A stretch of 64,000 nucleotides of DNA from Glandiceps talaboti (GCF_964340395.1 NC_135549.1:31168832-31232831), one strand, 5' to 3'; shown: positions 1 through 14,226, counted from the stretch's first letter. Numbers and translations are program-made. The notes: generated from the letters alone by a model not told the origin.

Positions 1-240
1 GAATGAATCAAACAATACAGTATAAACTTATTGATGGAATGAAATAACAGTCATTTAGATTTTAATATTTACTCATAAAGTTGCCACTACTCAATGTAAC
101 CTTTTTGAAAAGATATTACCACTGATAATAAAGTTATTCTAATCTCCAAAATATTACTTCATTCAGCTACAATCTACTTGTGACACAAGGTTGTCACTAC
201 TTGTCATGTGCTTAGTACTGACAAAAGACCCTTTAGTTAA

Positions 241-444
241 CCCTTTCATTCCTAGAGACAACATTGGAATAAATAGAAACTTGATTGTAAGAACATTTTC
301 TAAAATTTAAGAATGTTACTTCATTGGGAAGTAATATTTCTTGAATTCTGATCTAAAATAAAGTTGATCTTTTTCCAAAAATTACAGAGAAACAAGAATT
401 TTTGTTCCAAAATTTTGGCGGGAAAGTTTCTAGTCCTGAAAGGG
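241..444. mobile_element. piggyBac-like MITE, copy 1 (204 bp)
   Basis: The 204-bp insertion interrupts an otherwise normal unit. It is flanked by a TTAA target-site duplication (237-240 and 445-448). Its ends are CCCTTTCATTCCTAGA and TCTAGTCCTGAAAGGG, an imperfect 16-bp terminal inverted repeat with CCC/GGG tips. TTAA targets and CCC/GGG tips are typical of the piggyBac superfamily. It has no coding capacity. It lies about 93 nt downstream of the donor of exon 542-622, inside the intron, so it does not touch the exon. Confidence 0.85.
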
Positions 445-541
445 TTAACTTGTACTTTCCATTGGTGAAGGAAAACAATATTGGGCAACAAAATCTAATG
501 ACCATTTTCAGTAATTTTACAATTCCAAAATCTTCACTTAC

Positions 542-3500
542 TTCTTCCTCTTCTTGATTGGCTGTCTGATCTTCATCTGCCATCTGTTTTCGTGCCATCT
601 TCCTTGGCCTTGGGGTTCCATCCTGAAAGGAATGAATCAAACAATACAGTATAAACTTATTGATGGAATGAAATAACAGTCATTTAGATTTTAATATTTA
701 CTCTTAAAGTTGCCACTACTCAATGTAACCTTTTTGAAAAGATATTACCACTGATAATAAAGTGATTCTAATCTCCAAAATATTACTTCATTCAGCTACA
801 ATCTACTTGTGACACAAGGTTGTCACTACTTGTCATGTGCTTAGTACTGACAAAAGACCCTTTAGTTAACTTGTACTTTCCATTGGTGAAGGAAAACAAT
901 ATTGGGCAACAAAATCTAATGACCATTTTCAGTAATTTTACAATTCCAAAATCTTCACTTACTTCTTCCTCTTCTTGATTGGCTGTCTGATCTTCATCTG
1001 CCATCTGTTTTCGTGCCATCTTCCTTGGCCTTGGGGTTCCATCCTGAAAGGAATGAATCAAACAATACAGTATAAACTTATTGATGGAATGAAATAACAG
1101 TCATTTAGATTTTAATATTTACTCTTAAAGTTGCCACTACTCAATGTAACCTTTTTGAAAAGATATTACCACTGATAATAAAGTGATTCTAATCTCCAAA
1201 ATATTACTTCATTCAGCTACAATCTACTTGTGACACAAGGTTGTCACTACTTGTCATGTGCTTAGTACTGACAAAAGACCCTTTAGTTAACTTGTACTTT
1301 CCATTGGTGAAGGAAAACAATATTGGGCAACAAAATCTAATGACCATTTTCAGTAATTTTACAATTCCAAAATCTTCACTTACTTCTTCCTCTTCTTGAT
1401 TGGCTGTCTGATCTTCATCTGCCATCTGTTTTCGTGCCATCTTCCTTGGCCTTGGGGTTCCATCCTGAAAGGAATGAATCAAACAATACAGTATAAACTT
1501 ATTGATGGAATGAAATAACAGTCATTTAGATTTTAATATTTACTCTTAAAGTTGCCACTACTCAATGTAACCTTTTTGAAAAGATATTACCACTGATAAT
1601 AAAGTGATTCTAATCTCCAAAATATTACTTCATTCAGCTACAATCTACTTGTGACACAAGGTTGTCACTACTTGTCATGTGCTTAGTACTGACAAAAGAC
1701 CCTTTAGTTAACTTGTACTTTCCATTGGTGAAGGAAAACAATATTGGGCAACAAAATCTAATGACCATTTTCAGTAATTTTACAATTCCAAAATCTTCAC
1801 TTACTTCTTCCTCTTCTTGATTGGCTGTCTGATCTTCATCTGCCATCTGTTTTCGTGCCATCTTCCTTGGCCTTGGGGTTCCATCCTGAAAGGAATGGAT
1901 CAACCAATACAGTATAAACTTATTGATGGAATGAAATAACAGTCATTTAGATTTTAATATTTACTCTTAAAGTTGCCACTACTCAATGTAACCTTTTTGA
2001 AAAGATATTACCACTGATAATAAAGTGATTCTAATTTCCAACATATTACTTCATTCAGCTACAATCTACTTGTGACACAAGGTTGTCACTACTTGTCATG
2101 TGCTTAGTACTGACAAAAGACCCTTTAGTTAACTTGTACTTTCCATTGGTGAAGGAAAACAATATTGGGCAACAAAATCTAATGACCATTTTCAGTAATT
2201 TTACAATTCCAAAATCTTCACTTACTTCTTCCTCTTCTTGATTGGCTGTCTGGTCTTCATCTGCCATCTGTTTTCGTGCCATCTTCCTTGGCCTTGGGGT
2301 TCCATCCTGAAAGGAATGAATCAAAGAATACAGTATAAACTTATTAATGGAATGAAATAACAGTCATTTAGATTTTAATATTTACTCTTAAAGTTGCCAC
2401 TACTCAATGTAACTTTTTTGAAAATATATTACCACTGATAATAAAGTTATTCTAATCTCCAAAATATTACTTCATTCAGATACAATCTACTTGTGACACA
2501 AGGTTGTCACTACTTGTCATGTGCTTAGTACTGACAAAAGACCCTTTAGTTAACTTGTACTTTCCATTGGTGAAGGAAAACAATATTGGGCAACAAAATC
2601 TAATGACCATTTTCAGTAATTTTACAATTCCAAAATCTTCACTTACTTCTTCCTCTTCTTGATTGGCTGTCTGATCTTCATCTGCCATCTGTTTTCGTGC
2701 CATCTTCCTTGGCCTTGGGGTTCCATCCTGAAAGGAATAAATCAAACAATACAGTATAAACTTATTGATGGAATGAAATAACAGTCATTTAGATTTTAAT
2801 ATTTACTCTTAAAGTTGCCACTACTCAATGTAACCTTTTTGAAAAGATATTACCACTGATAATAAAGTTATTCTAATCTCCAAAATATTACTTCATTCAG
2901 CTACAATCTACTTGTGACACAAGGTTGTCACTACTTGTCATGTGCTTAGTACTGACAAAAGACCCTTTAGTTAACTTGTACTTTCCATTGGTGAAGGAAA
3001 ACAATATTGGGCAACAAAACCTAATGATCATTTTCAGTAATTTTACAATTCCAAAATCTTCACTTACTTCTTCCGCTTCTTGATTGGCTGTCTGGTCTTC
3101 ATCTGCCATCTGTGTTCGTGCCATCTTCCTTGGCCTTGGGGTTCCAGCCTGAAAGGAATGAATCAAACAATACAGTATAAACTTATTGATGGAATAAAAT
3201 AACAGTCATTTAGATTTTAATATTTACTCTTAAAGTTGCCACTACTCAATGTAACCTTTTTGAAAAGATATTACCACTGATAATAAAGTGATTCTAATCT
3301 CCAAAATATTACTTCATTCAGCTACAATCTACTTGTGACACAAGGTTGTCACTACTTGTCATGTGCTTAGTACTGACAAAAGACCCTTTAGTTAACTTGT
3401 ACTTTCCATTGGTGAAGGAAAACAATATTGGGCAACAAAATCTAATGACCATTTTCAGTAATTTTACAATTCCAAAATCTTCACTTACTTCTTCCTCTTC

Positions 3501-5258
3501 TTGATTGGCTGTCTGATCTTCATCTGCCATCTGTTTTCGTGCCATCTTCCTTGGCCTTGGGGTTCCATCCTGAAAGGAATGAATCAAACAATTCAATACA
3601 GTATAAACTTATTGATGGAATGAAATAACAGTCATTTAGATTTTAATATTTACTCTTAAAGTTGCCACTACTCAATGTAACCTTTTTGAAAAGATATTAC
3701 CACTGATAATAAAGTGATTCTAATCTCCAAAATATTACTTCATTCAGCTACAATCTACTTGTGACACAAGGTTGTCACTACTTGTCATGTGCTTAGTACT
3801 GACAAAAGACCCTTTAGTTAACTTGTACTTTCCATTGGTGAAGGAAAACAATATTGGGCAACAAAATCTAATGACCATTTTCAGTAATTTTACAATTCCA
3901 AAATCTTCACTTACTTCTTCCTCTTCTTGATTGGCTGTCTGATCTTCATCTGCCATCTGTTTTCGTGCCATCTTCCTTGGCCTTGGGGTTCCATCCTGAA
4001 AGGAATGAATCAAACAATACAGTATAAACTTATTGATGGAATGAAATAACAGTCATTTAGATTTTAATATTTACTCTTAAAGTTGCCACTACTCAATGTA
4101 ACCTTTTTGAAAAGATATTACCACTGATAATAAAGTGATTCTAATCTCCAAAATATTACTTCATTCAGCTACAATCTACTTGTGACACAAGGTTGTCACT
4201 ACTTGTCATGTGCTTAGTACTGACAAAAGACCCTTTAGTTAACTTGTACTTTCCATTGGTGAAGGAAAACAATATTGGGCAACAAAATCTAATGACCATT
4301 TTCAGTAATTTTACAATTCCAAAATCTTCACTTACTTCTTCCTCTTCTTGATTGGCTGTCTGATCTTCATCTGCCATCTGTTTTCGTGCCATCTTCCTTG
4401 GCCTTGGGGTTCCATCCTGAAAGGAATGAATCAAACAATACAGTATAAACTTATTGATGGAATGAAATAACAGTCATTTAGATTTTAATATTTACTCTTA
4501 AAGTTGCCACTACTCAATGTAACCTTTTTGAAAAGATATTACCACTGATAATAAAGTGATTCTAATCTCCAAAATATTACTTCATTCAGCTACAATCTAC
4601 TTGTGACACAAGGTTGTCACTTCTTGTCATGTGCTTAGTACTGACAAAAGACCCTTTAGTTAACTTGTACTTTCCATTGGTGAAGGAAAACAATATTGGG
4701 CAACAAAACCTAATGACCATTTTCAGTAATTTTACAATTCCAAAATCTTCACTTACTTCTTCCTCTTCTTGATTGGCTGTCTGATCTTCATCTGCCATCT
4801 GTTTTCGTGCCATCTTCCTTGGCCTTGGGGTTCCATCCTGAAAGGAATGAATCAAACAATACAGTATAAACTTATTGATGGAATGAAATAACAGTCATTT
4901 AGATTTTAATATTTACTCTTAAAGTTGCCACTACTCAATGTAACCTTTTTGAAAAGATATTACCACTGATAATAAAGTGATTCTAATCTCCAAAATATTA
5001 CTTCATTCAGCTACAATCTACTTGTGACACAAGGTTGTCACTACTTGTCATGTGCTTAGTACTGACAAAAGACCCTTTAGTTAACTTGTACTTTCCATTG
5101 GTGAAGGAAAACAATATTGGGCAACAAAATCTAATGACCATTTTCAGTAATTTTACAATTCCAAAATCTTCACTTACTTCTTCCTCTTCTTGATTGGCTG
5201 TCTGATCTTCATCTGCCATCTGTTTTCGTGCCATCTTCCTTGGCCTTGGGGTTCCATC
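542..5258 (-). CDS. exon block of the array gene, 12 copies
   Basis: Exon copies at 542-622, then 963-1043 and every 421 bases to 3068-3148, then 3489-3569, then 3915-3995 and every 421 bases to 5178-5258. All are 81 nt and open in the repeat frame. Most encode the consensus. The copy at 3068-3148 has K12 changed to T, E25 to A and D2-region GGAACCCCA preceded by a changed second codon base, giving AGTPRP at its start. The intron downstream of 542-622 carries a MITE. A 5-bp insertion beside the 3489-3569 acceptor lengthens that intron without touching the AG. Joined to neighbours these would add 324 residues in one frame. Confidence 0.55.
963..1043 (-). CDS. representative 81-nt exon copy encoding a 27-residue repeat
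   Basis: Read on the minus strand, the segment follows a pyrimidine-rich stretch ending CCTTTCAG and is followed by GTAAGT, both near-perfect splice signals. It is exactly 27 codons and open in the frame that starts at its first base: a basic N-terminal half (DGTPRPRKMARKQM) and an acidic C-terminal half (ADEDQTANQEEEE). No signal peptide, membrane segment, cysteine or recognised domain is seen. The peptide looks disordered or weakly helical and highly charged. A second frame, offset by one base, is also open; the third has a stop. The 89-residue ORF covering this place begins at a TTG in the upstream intron and runs through the donor, so it is an artefact of the repeat. I do not recognise the family. 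Coding status is inferred from splice signals and length, not proven. Confidence 0.6.
1044..1383 (-). other. representative 340-nt intron of the array
   Basis: The intron runs from GTAAGT (1383-1378) to CAG (1046-1044). A TTGAT sequence about 16-20 nt before the AG could serve as a branch site, though it is close. The intron holds a short hairpin, GTGACA...TGTCAC (1230-1235 and 1242-1247), that stays intact in most diverged units. It lacks AATAAA on the exon strand but has the variant ATTAAA. The opposite strand has AATAAA at 1177-1182 in this and almost every unit. The frame of the exon stays open for about 55 codons into the intron. Confidence 0.6.
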
Positions 5259-5505
5259 CTGAAAGGAATGAATCAAACAATACAGTATAAACTTATTGAT
5301 GGAATGAAATAACAGTCATTTAGATTTTAATATTTACTCTTAAAGTTGCCACTACTCAATGTAACCTTTTTGAAAAGATATTACCACTGATAATAAAGTT
5401 ATTCTAATCTCCAAAATATTACTTCATTCAGCTACAATCTACTTGTGACACAAGGTTGTCACTACTTGTCATGTGCTTAGTACTGACAAAAGACCCTTTA
5501 GTTAA

Positions 5506-5709
5506 CCCTTTCATTCCTAGAGACAACATTGGAATAAATAGAAACTTGATTGTAAGAACATTTTCTAAAATTTAAGAATGTTACTTCATTGGGAAGTAAT
5601 ATTTCTTGAATTCTGATCTAAAATAAAGTTGATCTTTTTCCAAAAATTACAGAGAAACAAGAATTTTTGTTCCAAAATTTTGGCGGGAAAGTTTCTAGTC
5701 CTGAAAGGG
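5506..5709. mobile_element. piggyBac-like MITE, copy 2 (204 bp), identical to copy 1
   Basis: Same sequence, same TTAA duplication (5502-5505 and 5710-5713) and same place within the unit as the copy at 241-444. The distance between copies is 5,265 bp, which equals 12 units of 421, plus the 208-bp insertion, plus the 5-bp insertion at about 3,570-3,600. Copying of a unit after one insertion is the simplest explanation, rather than two independent insertions. Confidence 0.85.
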
Positions 5710-5806
5710 TTAACTTGTACTTTCCATTGGTGAAGGAAAACAATATTGGGCAACAAAATCTAATGACCATTTTCAGTAATTTTACAATTCCAAAATCTTC
5801 ACTTAC

Positions 5807-8800
5807 TTCTTCCTCTTCTTGATTGGCTGTCTGATCTTCATCTGCCATCTGTTTTCGTGCCATCTTCCTTGGCCTTGGGGTTCCATCCTGAAAGGAATGA
5901 ATCAAACAATACAGTATAAACTTATTGATGGAATGAAATAACAGTCATTTAGATTTTAATATTTACTCTTAAAGTTGCCACTACTCAATGTAACCTTTTT
6001 GAAAAGATATTACCACTGATAATAAAGTTATTCTAATCTCCAAAATATTACTTCATTCAGCTACAATCTACTTGTGACACAAGGTTGTCACTACTTGTCA
6101 TGTGCTTAGTACTGACAAAAGACCCTTTAGTTAACTTGTACTTTCCATTGGTGAAGGAAAACAATATTGGGCAACAAAATCTAATGACCATTTTCAGTAA
6201 TTTTACAATTCCAAAATCTTCACTTACTTCTTCCTCTTCTTGATTGGCTGTCTGGTCTTCATCTGCCATCTGTTTTCGTGCCATCTTCCTTGGCCTTGGG
6301 GTTCCATCCTGAAAGGAATGAATCAAACAATACAGTATAAACTTATTGATGGAATGAAATAACTGTCATTTAGATTTTAATATTTACTCTTAAAGTTGCC
6401 ACTACTCAATGTAACCTTTTTGAAAAGATATTGCCACTGATAATAAAGTGATTCTAATCTCCAAAATATTACTTCATTCAGCTACAATCTACTTGTGACA
6501 CAAGGTTGTCACTACTTGTCATGTGCTTAGTACTGACAAAAGACCCTTTAGTTAACTTGTACTTTCCATTGGTGAAGGAAAACAATATTGGGCAACAAAA
6601 TCTAATGACCATTTTCAGTAATTTTACAATTCCAAAATCTTCACTTACTTCTTCCTCTTCTTGATTGGCTGTCTGATCTTCATCTGCCATCTGTTTTCGT
6701 GCCATCTTCCTTGGCCTTGGGGTTCCATCCTGAAAGGAATGAATCAAACAATACAGTATAAACTTATTGATGGAATGAAATAACAGTCATTTAGATTTTA
6801 ATATTTACTCTTAAAGTTGCCACTACTCAATGTAACCTTTTTGAAAAGATATTACCACTGATAATAAAGTGATTCTAATCTCCAAAATATTACTTCATTC
6901 AGCTACAATCTACTTGTGACACAAGGTTGTCACTACTTGTCATGTGCTTAGTACTGACAAAAGACCCTTTAGTTAACTTGTACTTTCCATTGGTGAAGGA
7001 AAACAATATTGGGCAACAAAATCTAATGACCATTTTCAGTAATTTTACAATTCCAAAATCTTCACTTACTTCTTCCTCTTCTTGATTGGCTGTCTGATCT
7101 TCATCTGCCATCTGTTTTCGTGCCATCTTCCTTGGCCTTGGGGTTCCATCCTGAAAGGAATGAATCAAACAATACAGTATAAACTTATTGATGGAATGAA
7201 ATAACAGTCATTTAGATTTTAATATTTACTCTTAAAGTTGCCACTACTCAATGTAACCTTTTTGAAAAGATATTACCACTGATAATAAAGTGATTCTAAT
7301 CTCCAAAATATTACTTCATTCAGCTACAATCTACTTGTGACACAAGGTTGTCACTACTTGTCATGTGCTTAGTACTGACAAAAGACCCTTTAGTTAACTT
7401 GTACTTTCCATTGGTGAAGGAAAACAATATTGGGCAACAAAATCTAATGACCATTTTCAGTAATTTTACAATTCCAAAATCTTCACTTACTTCTTCCTCT
7501 TCTTGATTGGCTGTCTGATCTTCATCTGCCATCTGTTTTCGTGCCATCTTCCTTGGCCTTGGGGTTCCATCCTGAAAGGAATGAATCAAACAATACAGTA
7601 TAAACTTATTGATGGAATGAAATAACAGTCATTTAGATTTTAATATTTACTCTTAAAGTTGCCACTACTCAATGTAACCTTTTTGAAAAGATATTACCAC
7701 TGATAATAAAGTGATTCTAATCTCCAAAATATTACTTCATTCAGCTACAATCTACTTGTGACACAAGGTTGTCACTTCTTGTCATGTGCTTAGTACTGAC
7801 AAAAGACCCTTTAGTTAACTTGTACTTTCCATTGGTGAAGGAAAACAATATTGGGCAACAAAACCTAATGACCATTTTCAGTAATTTTACAATTCCAAAA
7901 TCTTCACTTACTTCTTCCTCTTCTTGATTGGCTGTCTGATCTTCATCTGCCATCTGTTTTCGTGCCATCTTCCTTGGCCTTGGGGTTCCATCCTGAAAGG
8001 AATGAATCAAACAATACAGTATAAACTTATTGATGGAATGAAATAACAGTCATTTAGATTTTAATATTTACTCTTAAAGTTGCCACTACTCAATGTAACC
8101 TTTTTGAAAAGATATTACCACTGATAATAAAGTGATTCTAATCTCCAAAATATTACTTCATTCAGCTACAATCTACTTGTGACACAAGGTTGTCACTACT
8201 TGTCATGTGCTTAGTACTGACAAAAGACCCTTTAGTTAACTTGTACTTTCCATTGGTGAAGGAAAACAATATTGGGCAACAAAATCTAATGACCATTTTC
8301 AGTAATTTTACAATTCCAAAATCTTCACTTACTTCTTCCTCTTCTTGATTGGCTGTCTGATCTTCATCTGCCATCTGTTTTCGTGCCATCTTCCTTGGCC
8401 TTGGGGTTCCATCCTGAAAGGAATGAATCAAACAATACAGTATAAACTTATTGATGGAATGAAATAACAGTCATTTAGATTTTAATATTTACTCTTAAAG
8501 TTGCCACTACTCAATGTAACCTTTTTGAAAAGATATTACCACTGATAATAAAGTTATTCTAATCTCCAAAATATTACTTCATTCAGCTACAATCTACTTG
8601 TGACACAAGGTTGTCACTACTTGTCATGTGCTTAGTACTGACAAAAGACCCTTTAGTTAACTTGTACTTTCCATTGGTGAAGGAAAACAATATTGGGCAA
8701 CAAAATCTAATGACCATTTTCAGTAATTTTACAATTCCAAAATCTTCACTTACTTCTTCCTCTTCTTGATTGGCTGTCTGGTCTTCATCTGCCATCTGTT

Positions 8801-11800
8801 TTCGTGCCATCTTCCTTGGCCTTGGGGTTCCATCCTGAAAGGAATGAATCAAACAATACAGTATAAACTTATTGATGGAATGAAATAACTGTCATTTAGA
8901 TTTTAATATTTACTCTTAAAGTTGCCACTACTCAATGTAACCTTTTTGAAAAGATATTGCCACTGATAATAAAGTGATTCTAATCTCCAAAATATTACTT
9001 CATTCAGCTACAATCTACTTGTGACACAAGGTTGTCACTACTTGTCATGTGCTTAGTACTGACAAAAGACCCTTTAGTTAACTTGTACTTTCCATTGGTG
9101 AAGGAAAACAATATTGGGCAACAAAATCTAATGACCATTTTCAGTAATTTTACAATTCCAAAATCTTCACTTACTTCTTCCTCTTCTTGATTGGCTGTCT
9201 GATCTTCATCTGCCATCTGTTTTCGTGCCATCTTCCTTGGCCTTGGGGTTCCATCCTGAAAGGAATGAATCAAACAATACAGTATAAACTTATTGATGGA
9301 ATGAAATAACAGTCATTTAGATTTTAATATTTACTCTTAAAGTTGCCACTACTCAATGTAACCTTTTTGAAAAGATATTACCACTGATAATAAAGTGATT
9401 CTAATCTCCAAAATATTACTTCATTCAGCTACAATCTACTTGTGACACAAGGTTGTCACTACTTGTCATGTGCTTAGTACTGACAAAAGACCCTTTAGTT
9501 AACTTGTACTTTCCATTGGTGAAGGAAAACAATATTGGGCAACAAAATCTAATGACCATTTTCAGTAATTTTACAATTCCAAAATCTTCACTTACTTCTT
9601 CCTCTTCTTGATTGGCTGTCTGATCTTCATCTGCCATCTGTTTTCGTGCCATCTTCCTTGGCCTTGGGGTTCCATCCTGAAAGGAATGAATCAAACAATA
9701 CAGTATAAACTTATTGATGGAATGAAATAACAGTCATTTAGATTTTAATATTTACTCTTAAAGTTGCCACTACTCAATGTAACCTTTTTGAAAAGATATT
9801 ACCACTGATAATAAAGTTATTCTAATCTCCAAAATATTACTTCATTCAGCTACAATCTACTTGTGACACAAGGTTGTCACTACTTGTCATGTGCTTAGTA
9901 CTGACAAAAGACCCTTTAGTTAACTTGTACTTTCCATTGGTGAAGGAAAACAATATTGGGCAACAAAATCTAATGACCATTTTCAGTAATTTTACAATTC
10001 CAAAATCTTCACTTACTTCTTCCTCTTCTTGATTGGCTGTCTGGTCTTCATCTGCCATCTGTTTTCGTGCCATCTTCCTTGGCCTTGGGGTTCCATCCTG
10101 AAAGGAATGAATCAAACAATACAGTATAAACTTATTGATGGAATGAAATAACTGTCATTTAGATTTTAATATTTACTCTTAAAGTTGCCACTACTCAATG
10201 TAACCTTTTTGAAAAGATATTGCCACTGATAATAAAGTGATTCTAATCTCCAAAATATTACTTCATTCAGCTACAATCTACTTGTGACACAAGGTTGTCA
10301 CTACTTGTCATGTGCTTAGTACTGACAAAAGACCCTTTAGTTAACTTGTACTTTCCATTGGTGAAGGAAAACAATATTGGGCAACAAAATCTAATGACCA
10401 TTTTCAGTAATTTTACAATTCCAAAATCTTCACTTACTTCTTCCTCTTCTTGATTGGCTGTCTGGTCTTCATCTGCCATCTGTTTTCGTGCCATCTTCCT
10501 TGGCCTTGGGGTTCCATCCTGAAAGGAATGAATCAAACAATACAGTATAAACTTATTGATGGAATGAAATAACTGTCATTTAGATTTTAATATTTACTCT
10601 TAAAGTTGCCACTACTCAATGTAACCTTTTTGAAAAGATATTGCCACTGATAATAAAGTGATTCTAATCTCCAAAATATTACTTCATTCAGCTACAATCT
10701 ACTTGTGACACAAGGTTGTCACTACTTGTCATGTGCTTAGTACTGACAAAAGACCCTTTAGTTAACTTGTACTTTCCATTGGTGAAGGAAAACAATATTG
10801 GGCAACAAAATCTAATGACCATTTTCAGTAATTTTACAATTCCAAAATCTTCACTTACTTCTTCCTCTTCTTGATTGGCTGTCTGATCTTCATCTGCCAT
10901 CTGTTTTCGTGCCATCTTCCTTGGCCTTGGGGTTCCATCCTGAAAGGAATGAATCAAACAATACAGTATAAACTTATTGATGGAATGAAATAACAGTCAT
11001 TTAGATTTTAATATTTACTCTTAAAGTTGCCACTACTCAATGTAACCTTTTTGAAAAGATATTACCACTGATAATAAAGTGATTCTAATCTCCAAAATAT
11101 TACTTCATTCAGCTACAATCTACTTGTGACATAAGGTTGTCACTACTTGTCATGTGCTTAGTACTGACAAAAGACCCTTTAGTTAACTTGTACTTTCCAT
11201 TGGTGAAGGAAAACAATATTGGGCAACAAAATCTAATGACCATTTTCAGTAATTTTACAATTCCAAAATCTTCACTTACTTCTTCCTCTTCTTGATTGGC
11301 TGTCTGGTCTTCATCTGCCATCTGTTTTCGTGCCATCTTCCTTGGCCTTGGGGTTCCATCCTGAAAGGAATGAATCAAACAATACAGTATAAACTTATTG
11401 ATGGAATGAAATAACAGTCATTTAGATTTTAATATTTACTCTTAAAGTTGCCACTACTCAATGTAACCTTTTTGAAAAGATATTACCACTGATAATAAAG
11501 TTATTCTAATCTCCAAAATATTACTTCATTCAGATACAATCTACTTGTGACACAAGGTTGTCACTACTTGTCATGTGCTTAGTACTGACAAAAGACCCTT
11601 TAGTTAACTTGTACTTTCCATTGGTGAAGGAAAACAATATTGGGCAACAAAATCTAATGACCATTTTCAGTAATTTTACAATTCCAAAATCTTCACTTAC
11701 TTCTTCCTCTTCTTGATTGGCTGTCTGATCTTCATCTGCCATCTGTTTTCGTGCCATCTTCCTTGGCCTTGGGGTTCCATCCTGAAAGGAATGAATCAAA

Positions 11801-13886
11801 CAATACAGTATAAACTTATTGATGGAATGAAATAACAGTCATTTAGATTTTAATATTTACTCTTAAAGTTGCCACTACTCAATGTAACCTTTTTGAAAAG
11901 ATATTACCACTGATAATAAAGTGATTCTAATCTCCAAAATATTACTTCATTCAGCTACAATCTACTTGTGACACAAGGTTGTCACTACTTGTCATGTGCT
12001 TAGTACTGACAAAAGACCCTTTAGTTAACTTGTACTTTCCATTGGTGAAGGAAAACAATATTGGGCAACAAAATCTAATGACCATTTTCAGTAATTTTAC
12101 AATTCCAAAATCTTCACTTACTTCTTTCTCTTCTTGATTGGCTGTCTGATCTTCATCTGCCATCTGTTTTCGTGCCATCTTCCTTGGCCTTGGGGTTCCA
12201 TCCTGAAAGGAATGAATCAAACAATACAGTATAAACTTATTGATGGAATAAAATAACCGTCATTTAGATTTTAATATTTACTCTTAAAGTTGCCACTACT
12301 CAATGTAACCTTTTTGAAAAGATATTACCACTGATAATAAAGTTATTCTAATCTCCAAAATATTACTTCATTCAGCTACAATCTACTTGTGACACAAGGT
12401 TGTCACTACTTGTCATGTGCTTAGTACTGACAAAAGACCCTTTAGTTAACTTGTACTTTGCATTGGTGAAGGAAAACAATATTGGGCAACAAAATCTAAT
12501 GACCATTTTCAGTAATTTTACAATTCCAAAATCTTCACTTACTTCTTCCTCTTCTTGATTGGCTGTCTGATCTTCATCTGCCATCTGTTTTCGTGCCATC
12601 TTCCTTGGCCTTGGGGTTCCATCCTGAAAGGAATGAGTCAAACAATACAGTATAAACTTATTGATGGAATGAAATAACAGTCATTTAGATTTTAATATTT
12701 ACTCTTAAAGTTGCCACTACTCAATGTAACCTTTTTGAAAAGATATTACCACTGATAATAAAGTGATTCTAATCTCCAAAATATTACTTCATTCAGCTAC
12801 AATCTACTTGTGACACAAGGTTGTCACTACTTGTCATGTGCTTAGTACTGACAAAAGACCCTTTAGTTAACTTGTACTTTCCATTGGTGAAGGAAAACAA
12901 TATTGGGCAACAAAATTTAATGACCATTTTCAGTAATTTTACAATTCCAAAATCTTCACTTACTTCTTCCTCTTCTTGATTGGCTGTCTGATCTTCATCT
13001 GCCATCTGTTTTCGTGCCATCTTCCTTGGCCTTGGGGTTCCATCCTGAAAGGAATGAGTCAAACAATACAGTATAAACTTATTGATGGAATGAAATAACA
13101 GTCATTTAGATTTTAATATTTACTCTTAAAGTTGCCACTACTCAATGTAACCTTTTTGAAAAGATATTACCACTGATAATAAAGTGATTCTAATCTCCAA
13201 AATATTACTTCATTCAGCTACAATCTACTTGTGACACAAGGTTGTCACTACTTGTCATGTGCTTAGTACTGACAAAAGACCCTTTAGTTAACTTGTACTT
13301 TCCATTGGTGAAGGAAAACAATATTGGGCAACAAAATCTAATGACCATTTTCAGTAATTTTACAATTCCAAAATCTTCACTTACTTCTTCCTCTTCTTGA
13401 TTGGCTGTCTGATCTTCATCTGCCATCTGTTTTCGTGCCATCTTCCTTGGCCTTGGGGTTCCATCCTGAAAGGAATGAGTCAAACAATACAGTATAAACT
13501 TATTGATGGAATGAAATAACAGTCATTTAGATTTTAATATTTACTCTTAAAGTTGCCACTACTCAATGTAACCTTTTTGAAAAGATATTACCACTGATAA
13601 TAAAGTGATTCTAATCTCCAAAATATTACTTCATTCAGCTACAATCTACTTGTGACACAAGGTTGTCACTACTTGTCATGTGCTTAGTACTGACAAAAGA
13701 CCCTTTAGTTAACTTGTACTTTCCATTGGTGAAGGAAAACAATATTGGGCAACAAAATCTAACGACCATTTTCAGTCATTTTACAATTCCAAAATCTTCA
13801 CTTACTTCTTCCTCTTCTGGATTGGCTGTCTGATCTTCATCTGCCATCTGTTTTCGTGCCATCTTCCTTGGCCTTGGGGTTCCATC
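5807..13886 (-). CDS. exon block of the array gene, 20 copies
   Basis: Exon copies at 5807-5887, then 6228-6308 and every 421 bases to 13806-13886. All are 81 nt and intact in the repeat frame. The intron beside 5807-5887 contains the second MITE. Differences are few: GAT or GAC at codon 18 (silent), E25 to K at 12122-12202, and Q23 to P at 13806-13886. The pair of variants 'GAC at codon 18' plus 'AACTGTC / GATATTGCC' in the adjoining intron recurs at 6,228, 8,754, 10,017 and 10,438, which shows block copying (6, 3 and 1 unit spacings). Confidence 0.55.
6228..10938 (-). repeat. higher-order repeat family marked by the GATATTGCC unit
   Basis: A unit with GAC at exon codon 18, followed on the plus strand by AACTGTC and GATATTGCC in place of AACAGTC and GATATTACC, occurs near 6,261-6,432, 8,787-8,958, 10,050-10,221 and 10,470-10,641. 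The spacings are 2,526, 1,263 and about 421 bp, that is 6, 3 and 1 units. This shows block duplications inside the homogenised part. Confidence 0.75.
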
Positions 13887-14226
13887 CTGAAAGGAATGAA
13901 TCAAACAATACAGTATAAACTTATTGATGGAATGAAATAACAGTCATTTAGATTTTAATATTTACTCTTAAAGTTGCCACTACTCAATGTAACCTTTTTG
14001 AAAAGATATTACCACTGATAATAAAGTGATTCTAATCTCCAAAATATTACTTCATTCAGCTACAATCTACTTGTGACACAAGGTTGTCACTACTTGTCAT
14101 GTGCTTAGTACTGACAAAAGACCCTTTAGTTAACTTGTACTTTCCATTGGTGAAGGAAAACAATATTGGGCAACAAAACCTAATGATCATTTTCAGTAAT
14201 TTTACAATTCCAAAATCTTCACTTAC

